Translations under genes and position numbers: made by a program
Source of the DNA: Betaproteobacteria bacterium
GTDB lineage: Bacteria > Pseudomonadota > Gammaproteobacteria > Burkholderiales > Casimicrobiaceae
Length of the DNA stretch: 8,282 bases
Direction of reading: 5' to 3'
Assembly (NCBI GenBank): GCA_005883655.1
Contig: VBDA01000173.1
Location: 1-8,282 of the forward strand
The notes under the pieces: model-generated
What the model was told of the DNA's origin: nothing
What the model saw: the letters and a program-made list of their open reading frames with translations, nothing else
The model's database searches: none
Part shown: positions 1 through 6,180 of the stretch, piece after piece
Layout: every line of letters starts with the position of its first letter
Numbering within the stretch: the first letter of the stretch is position 1

Positions 1-1402
1 CGATCTTCATCGCATTGGTGCCGCCTGACTTGCCCATGGGCTCGCCGATGGTCAGTACGATCAGGTCACCGCGCTGGACCTGGCCGCGGGTCAGCAGCAG
101 ATCCTCGGCGGCGCGCAGCACCGCCTCGCTGTCGTCTGCCTGTTCGAGATAGAGCGGCTGCACGTTGCGGTAGAGCGACATCTTTCGCTGCGACGAAACC
201 TCGGGCGTCAGCGCGAAGATCGGGCAGCCGCAGTTGTGCCGCGACATCCACAACGCGGTCGAGCCGGACTGGGTCAGCGACGCAATGGCCTTCACCTGAA
301 GATGGAAGGCGGTAAAGAGCGCACCCATCGCGATCGACTGGTCGATGCGGGTGAAAGTGCGATTGAGAAAATCACGGTCGAGCTCGATTTCATACGACTT
401 CTCAGCCTCGGCGCAAATCTGGCTCATCGCTTCGATGGTTTCCACCGGGAAGCGCCCGGCGGCGGTCTCCGCCGAGAGCATGACCGCGTCGGTGCCGTCG
501 AGCACCGCGTTGGCAACGTCGGACACCTCCGCGCGGGTCGGCACCGGGTTGTAGATCATCGATTCCATCATCTGCGTGGCAGTGATGGTGAGCTTGTTTC
601 GCTCGCGTGCGAGCCGGATCATCCGTTTTTGCAGCCCCGGAACGGTCGCATTGCCGACTTCGACCGCGAGATCGCCGCGTGCGACCATGATGCCGTCGGA
701 TGAATCGATGATCTCCTCGAGCGCCGTGATCGCCTCGGCTCGCTCGATCTTCGCGATCAGCAGAGCCTTGCCGCCCGCGGCGCGCAAGAGCTGCCGGGCC
801 ATATACATGTCTTCCTTGTTCTTCGGGAATGAGACGGCCAGGTAGTCGGCGTCGATCGCGACCGCGGTTTTCATGTCCTCCATGTCCTTGGCGGTCAGCG
901 CCGGAGCAGTGAGCCCCCCGCCCTGACGGTTGATGCCCTTGTTGTTCGACAGCACACCACCGACTTCCACCCGCGTCACGATTTCGTTGCCGCGCACCGA
1001 CTCGACGCGCAGCCGGATCAGACCATCGTCGAGGAGGAGCACCGCGCCGGGCGCTACGTCGCGCGGCAGCTCCTTGTAGTCGAGGCCCACACCTTCTTCG
1101 TCGCCAAGCTCGCGGTCGGCATCGAGCACGAATGTCTGCCCGCTCTTGAGGGTGACTTTGCCGAGCGCGAACTTGCCGACGCGGATCTTGGGACCCTGCA
1201 GGTCCGCCATGATCGCCACTTCGCGGCCGATGGAATGCGCCGCATTGCGGACCAGAGTGGCGCGCTGCTGGTGATCGTCGGCAGTGCCGTGAGAGAAATT
1301 CAAACGCATGACATCGACGCCGGCAGCGAGCATCCGCGTCAGAACATCGAGGCTGCTGCTCGCGGGCCCTAGCGTCGCGACAATCTTGGTCGTTCTCTGC
1401 AT
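1..1402 (-). CDS. pyk: Pyruvate kinase, C-terminus cut by window edge
   Basis: Catalyses phosphoenolpyruvate + ADP to pyruvate + ATP, the last step of glycolysis, in the cytosol. The 467 visible residues carry the family landmarks in order: KIVATLGPAS (6-15), RLNFSHG (33-39), DLQGPKIRV (67-75), the catalytic lysine in AKIERAE (K218), MVARGDLAVEVG (239-250), TATQMMESM (274-282) and LSAETAAG (309-316). The last visible residues, GEPMGKSGGTNAMKI, are the usual near-terminal stretch, so only about 5-15 residues are missing. The sequence is closer to E. coli PykA than to PykF as I recall them. The start is ATG at 1402-1400, preceded by AGGAA (complement of 1407-1411) at good spacing. It lies 34 bp after pgk on the same strand, so it is probably co-transcribed as the last visible gene of the glycolytic operon. 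Confidence 0.96.
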   Translation of the reverse strand, partial: MQRTTKIVATLGPASSSLDVLTRMLAAGVDVMRLNFSHGTADDHQQRATLVRNAAHSIGREVAIMADLQGPKIRVGKFALGKVTLKSGQTFVLDADRELGDEEGVGLDYKELPRDVAPGAVLLLDDGLIRLRVESVRGNEIVTRVEVGGVLSNNKGINRQGGGLTAPALTAKDMEDMKTAVAIDADYLAVSFPKNKEDMYMARQLLRAAGGKALLIAKIERAEAITALEEIIDSSDGIMVARGDLAVEVGNATVPGLQKRMIRLARERNKLTITATQMMESMIYNPVPTRAEVSDVANAVLDGTDAVMLSAETAAGRFPVETIEAMSQICAEAEKSYEIELDRDFLNRTFTRIDQSIAMGALFTAFHLQVKAIASLTQSGSTALWMSRHNCGCPIFALTPEVSSQRKMSLYRNVQPLYLEQADDSEAVLRAAEDLLLTRGQVQRGDLIVLTIGEPMGKSGGTNAMKI

Positions 1403-1436
1403 GTTGTTCCTGATTAGACGGCCGCCGCTGAGCAGT

Positions 1437-2621
1437 TCAGGTCGCGGCCCGCTTTTCGAGAATCTCCACCGCAGGAAGCTTCTTGCCCTCGAGGAATTCG
1501 AGAAAAGCGCCGCCGCCGGTGGAAATGTAACCTATGCGGTCCTGGACCCCGTATTTGGCGATCGCCGCCAGCGTGTCGCCGCCTCCGGCGATGGAAAATG
1601 CCGGCGATTCGGCGATCGCCAGCGCCAGCGCTCTAGTGCCTTCGCCGAAGGCATCGATCTCAAACACACCGACCGGGCCGTTCCAGACGATCGTTCCCGC
1701 CTTGGCAATGATGGTCTTCAACGCCATCACGGTCTGCGGACCGATGTCCAGAATCATGTCGTCGACGCCGATGTCCGAAATCGCCTTCAGCGCCGGGGTC
1801 GCCGTTGCGGATAATTCCTTCGCCACGACCGCGTCGACCGGTATCGGGACCTTGCCCGGAAACGATTCGAGGATGCCCTGTGCCTCGCCCACGAGGCCGG
1901 GTTCCGCAAGCGAGATGCCGATGTGGCCGCCGGCCGCGAGCACAAAGGTGTTCGCAATCCCGCCGCCGATGATCAGAGTGTCGACCTTCGCCGCGAGATG
2001 CGTCAGTACCGAAAGCTTGCTCGAGACCTTGGAGCCGGCAACGATGGCCACCAGCGGCCGAGCCGGATGCGCCAGCGCCTTTCCCAGCGCATCGAGCTCG
2101 GCCGCCAGCAAGGGGCCGGCGCAGGCGACCGGCGCGTATTTGGCGATGCCATGGGTCGAGGCCTCCGCTCGATGCGCGGTTCCGAAGGCATCGTTGACAT
2201 AAACGTCGCACAGCGCCGCCATTTTTTTTGCCAGATCGTCGCTGTTTTCTTTTTCGCCGGCGTTGAAGCGGCAGTTCTCCAGCAAGACGACATGGCCCGG
2301 CTCGAGCGCCTTAAGCCAGGCGCCCCCATCGACCCAGTCGCGGACCAAGGGCACTTCGGTGCGCAGCAGTTGCGACAAGCGGCTGGCGATCGGCGCCAGC
2401 GAATCCTCCTCGGTCCACGCCCCTTCCTTGGGCCGGCCGAGATGCGACGTCACCATCACTCGCGCGCCGGCATCGAGCGCCTGCCTTATGCAGGGAACGG
2501 ACGCGCGGATGCGCGTGTCATCGGTGATGTTGCGCTGGTCATCCTGCGGAACGTTCAAATCGGCGCGTATGAATACCCGTTTCCCCGCAACTGTCGTGTC
2601 GGAAAACCGATTAAAGCTCAT
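1437..2621 (-). CDS. pgk: Phosphoglycerate kinase
   Basis: Transfers phosphate from 1,3-bisphosphoglycerate to ADP, giving 3-phosphoglycerate and ATP; cytosolic. The protein is 394 residues, the normal length for bacterial Pgk. Visible motifs are the N-terminal substrate-binding RADLNVP (19-25), TSHLGRP (58-64), the LLENCRFN segment (113-120), AGSKVSSKL (195-203), the hinge/nucleotide segment WNGPVGVFE (313-321) and the C-terminal GGGDTLAAI (346-354). The start is ATG at 2621-2619; only a weak GAG lies upstream, so translation may depend partly on coupling with the small gene that ends 28 bp before. Pyk follows after 34 bp. The N-terminal region (residues 1-64) most resembles betaproteobacterial Pgk from memory. 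No frameshift or missing motif is seen. Confidence 0.97.
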   Translation of the reverse strand: MSFNRFSDTTVAGKRVFIRADLNVPQDDQRNITDDTRIRASVPCIRQALDAGARVMVTSHLGRPKEGAWTEEDSLAPIASRLSQLLRTEVPLVRDWVDGGAWLKALEPGHVVLLENCRFNAGEKENSDDLAKKMAALCDVYVNDAFGTAHRAEASTHGIAKYAPVACAGPLLAAELDALGKALAHPARPLVAIVAGSKVSSKLSVLTHLAAKVDTLIIGGGIANTFVLAAGGHIGISLAEPGLVGEAQGILESFPGKVPIPVDAVVAKELSATATPALKAISDIGVDDMILDIGPQTVMALKTIIAKAGTIVWNGPVGVFEIDAFGEGTRALALAIAESPAFSIAGGGDTLAAIAKYGVQDRIGYISTGGGAFLEFLEGKKLPAVEILEKRAAT

Positions 2622-2649
2622 GACCGGATCTCATGGTCGGCGACCGACG

Positions 2650-2874
2650 TCAGCGCTCCAGCGAGACCGCGGGGCGGACGCTACGCGCACGCAGCGCGTT
2701 CAGCTCGTCGAGCGCACGGCTGGCCGTGGTAACGAACAGAAATGGAAACAGGGCGTGCACCATCGCCGCGAATCCACCGATCGCCATGCGCGCACCGAAC
2801 AAAAGGGCGAAGCGGCCATGCTGCGCGTAGGTCTCGCCCACCGAAGACGGATGGGCGGTAAAGAGATTGGTCAT
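2650..2874 (-). CDS. Small DUF6356-like membrane protein, 74 aa
   Basis: A 74-residue protein between gap and pgk on the same strand. The N-terminal part FTAHPSSVGETYAQHG (5-20) resembles the 'HP-SVGE-Y--H' signature I associate with the DUF6356 family of short membrane proteins; this is recognition from memory, not a search. Residues 22-50 form one hydrophobic segment containing G/A-rich turns and LFPFLFV, followed by a basic C-terminal tail (RARSVRP). The ATG at 2874-2872 is supported by AAGGGA (complement of 2880-2885). A longer in-frame reading begins at 3165, but it runs antiparallel in register through the end of gap and is not believable. It starts 17 bp after gap and ends 28 bp before pgk, so it should be part of the glycolytic transcript. 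Function unknown; one inner-membrane helix or a re-entrant pair is likely. Confidence 0.75.
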   Translation of the reverse strand: MTNLFTAHPSSVGETYAQHGRFALLFGARMAIGGFAAMVHALFPFLFVTTASRALDELNALRARSVRPAVSLER

Positions 2875-2891
2875 GACATTCCCTTTGGTCG

Positions 2892-3917
2892 TTATCGGGC
2901 CGCCATCAAGGCCATCGTCGTGTCCAGCATGCGATTGGAAAATCCCCATTCGTTGTCGTACCACGAAGACACCTTGACCAGCCTTCCCGAGACCTTGGTG
3001 AGCGTCGCATCGAACACCGAAGAACGTGCGTCGTGGTTGAAATCGATCGAAACCAGAGGCGCGGTGTTGTAGCCCAAGAGTCCCGCCAGCGGCCCGGACT
3101 CGGAGGCGGATTTCATGATTGCGTTGACCTCGTCGACGCTCGTATCGCGAGCGGCAACGAAACACAGATCGACGATGGAGACATTGATGGTCGGCACGCG
3201 AATGGCGTAACCGTCGAGCTTGCCGTTGAGCTCCGGCAGCACGAGGCCGACGGCGGCCGCGGCGCCAGTCTTGGTCGGAATCATGCTCATTGTCGCCGAA
3301 CGCGCACGGCGCAGGTCTTCATGATAGACGTCCGTCAGCACCTGGTCATTGGTATACGAGTGTATGGTCGTCATGAGGCCGTTAACCACGCCGATCTTGT
3401 CATGCAGCGGCTTGACCAAGGGCGCGAGGCAATTAGTGGTGCACGAAGCGTTGGAGATGACGGTATGCGCGGCCTTGAGCGTCTGATGATTGACACCGAA
3501 GACGATCGTCGCGTCGACATCCTTTCCGCCCGGCGCGGAGATAATCACTTTCTTGGCTCCGCCCTTGAGATGCGCGGATGCCTTTTCCTTGGTAGTGAAC
3601 AGACCCGTGCATTCGAGCACCACGTCCACGCCCAGCGCGGTCCATGGAAGCTCCGCCGGGTTGCGCTGCGCCAGCACCTTGATGCTGTCGCCGTTGACCA
3701 CCATCGCGTCGCCATCGACCTCGATACGTCCGGGGAATTTTCCGTGCGTCGTGTCGTAGCGCGTCAGATGCGCGTTGGTCTCCGGGCTGCCCAGATCGTT
3801 GATGGCGACGATCGCGAGATCGTGCCGGTGCTTGGCCGTAACCACGCCTTCGTAGTGGGCGCGCAGGATGTTGCGGCCGATGCGGCCATAACCATTGATC
3901 GCGACTTTGATGCTCAT
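2892..3917 (-). CDS. gap: Glyceraldehyde-3-phosphate dehydrogenase, type I
   Basis: Oxidises and phosphorylates glyceraldehyde-3-phosphate to 1,3-bisphosphoglycerate with reduction of NAD; cytosolic. The 341 residues begin with the Rossmann motif INGYGRIGRN (7-16). The active-site SNASCTTNC (155-163) gives catalytic Cys159, and His186 in TIHSYTNDQ is its usual partner. SWYDNEWGFSNRM (318-330) is the typical C-terminal signature. INDLG (39-43) supplies the acidic residue after the second beta strand that favours NAD over NADP. The frame stays open to an ATG at 4064, but the 49 extra residues would run into the upstream acetyltransferase gene, are not Gap-like, and the ATG at 3917 has a strong ribosome site. 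It is followed at 17 bp by the small membrane-protein gene and then pgk. Confidence 0.97.
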   Translation of the reverse strand: MSIKVAINGYGRIGRNILRAHYEGVVTAKHRHDLAIVAINDLGSPETNAHLTRYDTTHGKFPGRIEVDGDAMVVNGDSIKVLAQRNPAELPWTALGVDVVLECTGLFTTKEKASAHLKGGAKKVIISAPGGKDVDATIVFGVNHQTLKAAHTVISNASCTTNCLAPLVKPLHDKIGVVNGLMTTIHSYTNDQVLTDVYHEDLRRARSATMSMIPTKTGAAAAVGLVLPELNGKLDGYAIRVPTINVSIVDLCFVAARDTSVDEVNAIMKSASESGPLAGLLGYNTAPLVSIDFNHDARSSVFDATLTKVSGRLVKVSSWYDNEWGFSNRMLDTTMALMAAR

Positions 3918-3924
3918 TGCTTGT

Positions 3925-3930
3925 TCTCCT
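3925..3930 (-). promoter_or_regulatory. Ribosome binding site that fixes the gap start
   Basis: On the minus strand the sequence reads AGGAGA, seven bases before the ATG at 3917. It is the strongest Shine-Dalgarno sequence in the left block. It rules out the longer in-frame start at 4064 and is consistent with high expression of gap. Confidence 0.75.
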
Positions 3931-3990
3931 TGATGCGCTTCGAAATCGCTCGCAGGCCGCGACCCTGAGCTCTCGCCAGCGATGCATGAA

Positions 3991-4605
3991 TCACTGCAAA
4001 ATCGTTCCCGGCGGCGGTATGCCCGGGAGACTGGCGGTGAGCGCCCCGAGTGTGCGCCAACCATATCCAGCTTCTACCAGATCCATGCCATCCCACTGAA
4101 ACGCCTGCTCGATCACGAGCTCCGCACTAATACGCTCGAAGAACGCTCGTGCTCCCTTGTTGCCGGCGATGACCCAGACGATCAAGCCGCTGGCGCCGCG
4201 CTCACGCTGCGAGAGAGCAACGGCGGTTTCCGCCACCAGCCGGCGGCCAATGCCCGCGCGCTGGAATTCACGGCGGACATAAACTGCCGATAATTCCGCA
4301 TCGAAGCCATGCTTGGGTTCCGCCAGCATGTTGCCGCTGCCGAAGCCGACGATTTCCGCGCCGCGTTCCGCAACGAAAACACCGACCGCGGTCGAGCCTG
4401 CGGTGAGCACTTTTTCCCACAGCATGCGGCTTTCCTCGATTTTCATCGCGTCGAGATACGCCTGCGGAATCATGCCGTGGTAGGTTTCTCGCCAGCTATC
4501 GACACGCACTCGCGCGATCGCCTCCGCGTCGTCGGCGTGGGCGGGCCGGATGACGATCGAGGAGATATCACTGCGCACCGCGGCGGCGGGGGTCTGTGCG
4601 CTCAT
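3991..4605 (-). CDS. GNAT-family N-acetyltransferase
   Basis: A 204-residue protein of the GNAT fold, which transfers acetyl from acetyl-CoA to an amine; the substrate cannot be told from sequence. The domain begins with a beta strand at IVIRPAHADDAEAIARV (17-33), followed by VDSWRETYHGMIP (35-47), common in this subgroup. Motif A is AVYVRREFQRAGIGRRLV (107-124) with the R/Q-x-x-G-x-G/A pyrophosphate loop QRAGIG. Motif B is NKGARAFFER (149-158). Residues 185-204 form a Pro/Gly-rich tail that I cannot assign. No clear Shine-Dalgarno precedes the ATG at 4605; the ATG overlaps the stop of an upstream reading frame as ATGA, so coupling is possible. It lies 73 bp upstream of gap on the same strand. 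Polyamine acetylation is tempting given the divergent spe genes, but nothing in the sequence shows it. Confidence 0.85.
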   Translation of the reverse strand: MSAQTPAAAVRSDISSIVIRPAHADDAEAIARVRVDSWRETYHGMIPQAYLDAMKIEESRMLWEKVLTAGSTAVGVFVAERGAEIVGFGSGNMLAEPKHGFDAELSAVYVRREFQRAGIGRRLVAETAVALSQRERGASGLIVWVIAGNKGARAFFERISAELVIEQAFQWDGMDLVEAGYGWRTLGALTASLPGIPPPGTILQ

Positions 4606-4760
4606 GGCGCACCCGAATTCGCCGCCTGCACCGCGTCCATCGTCAGCGCACGAACGCTATCGGCCAGCAACGCCTTGTCCGCAACGGAAGTCGCGACCGA
4701 CGGTGATACGCGTTGCGTTTCGGGTGGCGCACACTCTGCTTTGGAACGCCGGATGGTCAT
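4602..4760 (-). CDS. Possible 52-aa leader ORF overlapping the acetyltransferase start
   Basis: This frame begins at ATG 4760-4758 and ends with a TGA that overlaps the acetyltransferase ATG as ATGA, the classical arrangement for translational coupling. It lies downstream of the predicted minus-strand promoter at 4828-4856. The frame stays open upstream to 4985, so the overlap may be accidental. No good ribosome site precedes the ATG. The product starts MTIRRSKAECAPP and ends AVQAANSGAP, and I recognise no family. It is listed because the acetyltransferase lacks an obvious ribosome site of its own. Confidence 0.22.
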   Translation of the reverse strand: MTIRRSKAECAPPETQRVSPSVATSVADKALLADSVRALTMDAVQAANSGAP

Positions 4761-4827
4761 GGATTCAGGAGCGGGGGCGAAGGGCGCGGATGCGCACGAC
4801 GAACAGACGGTGCTGCAAAGGGGTAAA

Positions 4828-4856
4828 ATTATCGCCCAGCCATCGAATTTGGGCAA
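4828..4856 (-). promoter_or_regulatory. Predicted sigma70-type promoter for the acetyltransferase (and perhaps gap) transcript
   Basis: On the minus strand, TTGCCC (complement of 4851-4856, 4 of 6 to consensus) is separated by exactly 17 bp from GATAAT (complement of 4828-4833, 5 of 6). Transcription would start near 4820 and give a leader of about 215 bases before the acetyltransferase ATG. The promoter is embedded in an inverted repeat, which suggests possible repressor control. The match is by eye. Confidence 0.42.
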
Positions 4857-4859
4857 TAA
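4829..4859. repeat. Imperfect inverted repeat over the divergent promoter
   Basis: TTATCGCCCA (4829-4838) and TGGGCAATAA (4850-4859) are reverse complements at 9 of 10 positions, with 11 bases between. The repeat covers both the -35 and -10 of the minus-strand promoter and touches the TAAAAT at 4824-4829. It could be an operator for a dimeric regulator acting on both directions, or a hairpin in RNA. No regulator can be named. Confidence 0.4.
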
Positions 4860-4889
4860 TAGCGAGTTTAGCCGGATCGGTTCACTCAT

Positions 4890-4908
4890 CTCGCCCAAGC
4901 GGGGCGAG
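4890..4908 (+). repeat. GC-rich stem-loop in the speD leader
   Basis: CTCGCCC (4890-4896) and GGGCGAG (4902-4908) are perfect reverse complements around a five-base AAGCG loop. No T-run follows, so it is not an intrinsic terminator. It stands four bases before a second perfect inverted repeat, and together they form a tandem hairpin upstream of the speD ribosome site. Confidence 0.45.
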
Positions 4909-4912
4909 CTCA

Positions 4913-4934
4913 TTGTGCAAAAAACGTTGCACAA
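4913..4934. promoter_or_regulatory. Perfect 8-bp inverted repeat upstream of speD
   Basis: TTGTGCAA (4913-4920) and TTGCACAA (4927-4934) are exact reverse complements separated by AAAACG. The 22-bp element ends 36 bp before the speD ATG. The size and spacing fit a DNA operator for a helix-turn-helix dimer. They also fit an RNA hairpin with an A-rich loop ahead of the ribosome site at 4957-4962. The role is not established. Confidence 0.45.
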
Positions 4935-4970
4935 CAACGACGGGACAACCGCTCGCGGGAGAACGCAACA

Positions 4971-5336
4971 ATGGACGGCATCCACCTGCTCGGAGAATGG
5001 TACGGCTGCGCGGCGGACATTCCGGAGATGACGCGCGTCCAGCCGCTGCGAACGCTATGCCTCCACGCGTCCGAGGCGTCTGGGATGACTATAGTCGGCG
5101 ATAGTTTTCACCAGTTCGAGCCAGCCGGCGTCACCGGCACCGTGCTTCTCGCCGAATCGCATCTTGCCATTCACACTTGGCCCGAACACGGATTCGTCAC
5201 CATCGACGTTTACGTCTGCAACTACACGACCGACAACTCCGCCAAGGCGGAGCGTTTGCTGCGCGCGATGCAGGACGCGATGAAACCGCAGCGTGTCAAA
5301 TTCCAGGCGATCCATCGCGGGGGACGGGATGCCTGA
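4971..5336 (+). CDS. speD: S-adenosylmethionine decarboxylase proenzyme, prokaryotic class 1B (SpeH type)
   Basis: Decarboxylates SAM to give the aminopropyl donor for spermidine synthesis; cytosolic. The 121-residue proenzyme has the short prokaryotic form, typically about 120-130 residues. It should cleave itself between Glu62 and Ser63 in AESHLAIHTWPEHG (61-74), Ser63 becoming the pyruvoyl cofactor. Ser63, His68 and Cys83 (in YVCNYTT) fall at the same numbers as the catalytic residues of the Thermotoga maritima enzyme, and all are present. The ATG at 4971 is preceded by GGGAGA (4957-4962). The stop overlaps the start of speE by 8 bp, so the two proteins are almost certainly translated together. 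The leader contains two hairpins that may regulate it. Nothing suggests inactivity. Confidence 0.95.
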   Translation: MDGIHLLGEWYGCAADIPEMTRVQPLRTLCLHASEASGMTIVGDSFHQFEPAGVTGTVLLAESHLAIHTWPEHGFVTIDVYVCNYTTDNSAKAERLLRAMQDAMKPQRVKFQAIHRGGRDA

Positions 5337-6180
5337 TGTTGCAGCGCCGGGTGACCTTCTGCCGGGCGTCCTGACCGAATACCTGACGGAGGATTGCGGC
5401 TTCTTCGTTCGCTCTTCGCGCGAGTTCGAACGCTTCCAGACGCCGTATCAAGCGGTCGAAGTTCACGACACCCGATCGTTTGGAAAGTTGTTCCGCCTCG
5501 ACGGACATCTGATGACCTCGGAAAAGGACGAGTTCTTCTATCATGAGAATCTGGTCCACGTCGCCGCGATCACCCATCCGGCGCCGGAGACTGCGCTGAT
5601 CATCGGCGGCGGCGACGGCGGTTCGGCCGAAGAGCTGCTCAAGTACCGAACGATAAAGTCAGTGACTGACATCGCGCGCAAATATTTTGCCGAGGTCCAT
5701 CGTGGAGCGCTGACCGATCCCCGACTGACGGTGAAGGTCGAGGATGGGCTCGCCTTCGTGCGCGGCGCCACGGACAGCTACGACATCATCGTGCTGGATC
5801 TCACTGACCCCGGCGGAGTGTCGGAACCACTGTACGGTGTCGAGTTCTATCGGGCATGCGCGGCCCGGCTCAATCCCACGGGTGCGATGGCGCTCCATGT
5901 CGCTTCCCCGGTGGCGCATCCGGAGCGGGTACGCTCGGCGATGGCAAATCTGCGCGCGGTCTTTTCGGTCGTCATTCCTTATCTTGTTTCCATACCGCTG
6001 TATGGCGGCTTGTGGATGATGGCCTGCGTGTCGCCGACGCTCAATCCCGCTTACCTGACGCCGCTGGAGGCCAATCGTCGCATCGCGACCCGGGGCATAC
6101 GCGATCTGCAGTACTACAACGGCGAGATCCACCGCGCGTCCATGGCGCTGCCGAACTTCGTGCGCGATCTCGTCGCGTAG
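5329..6180 (+). CDS. speE: Spermidine synthase-family aminopropyltransferase with an internal deletion
   Basis: The family moves the aminopropyl group from decarboxylated SAM to putrescine, giving spermidine and methylthioadenosine. The protein has 283 residues. Visible are the N-terminal domain with LDGHLMTSEKDEFFYHE (57-73), the nucleotide loop IIGGGDGGSAEE (91-102, Asp96), EDG (138-140), the catalytic-base region LDLTDPGG (156-163, Asp157 and Asp160) and the C-terminal QYYNGEIHRASMALPNF (261-277). Between SVT (111-113) and DIARKYF (114-120) the family normally has about nine more residues (E. coli: MVEIDAGVV) with the acidic residue that binds substrate ribose; they are absent and the frame is kept. 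ATG 5329 was chosen because GGGGGA sits just upstream and the longer frame from 5293 lies inside speD. Activity is doubtful for this reason; family membership is not. Confidence 0.9.
   Translation: MPDVAAPGDLLPGVLTEYLTEDCGFFVRSSREFERFQTPYQAVEVHDTRSFGKLFRLDGHLMTSEKDEFFYHENLVHVAAITHPAPETALIIGGGDGGSAEELLKYRTIKSVTDIARKYFAEVHRGALTDPRLTVKVEDGLAFVRGATDSYDIIVLDLTDPGGVSEPLYGVEFYRACAARLNPTGAMALHVASPVAHPERVRSAMANLRAVFSVVIPYLVSIPLYGGLWMMACVSPTLNPAYLTPLEANRRIATRGIRDLQYYNGEIHRASMALPNFVRDLVA

Larger units (their letters stand above)
4606..4970. other. 365-bp divergent intergenic region
   Basis: This gap separates the minus-strand acetyltransferase/glycolysis block from the plus-strand polyamine block. The left part (4606-4800) is GC-rich and holds only the doubtful leader frame. 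The right part (about 4811-4945) is visibly more AT-rich and carries three inverted repeats and the predicted minus-strand promoter. Plus-strand open frames crossing it (for example 4309-5031 and 4550-5104) overlap both flanking genes and show no family features. A TAAAAT at 4824-4829 could serve as a plus-strand -10 for speD, but I see no convincing -35 at the right distance. Confidence 0.7.

Noticed and set aside
1923..2732. 269-codon plus-strand frame, and other long plus-strand frames opposite pgk, gap and pyk
   Set aside because: They mirror well-conserved glycolytic genes and their products show no family features.
3918..4064. N-terminal extension of gap to ATG 4064
   Set aside because: The extension overlaps the end of the acetyltransferase gene, has no Rossmann-like sequence, and the ATG at 3917 has a strong ribosome site and the canonical N-terminus.
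4309..5104. Plus-strand frames 4309-5031 and 4550-5104 bridging the acetyltransferase and speD
   Set aside because: They run antisense through the acetyltransferase and out of frame through speD, with no recognisable product.
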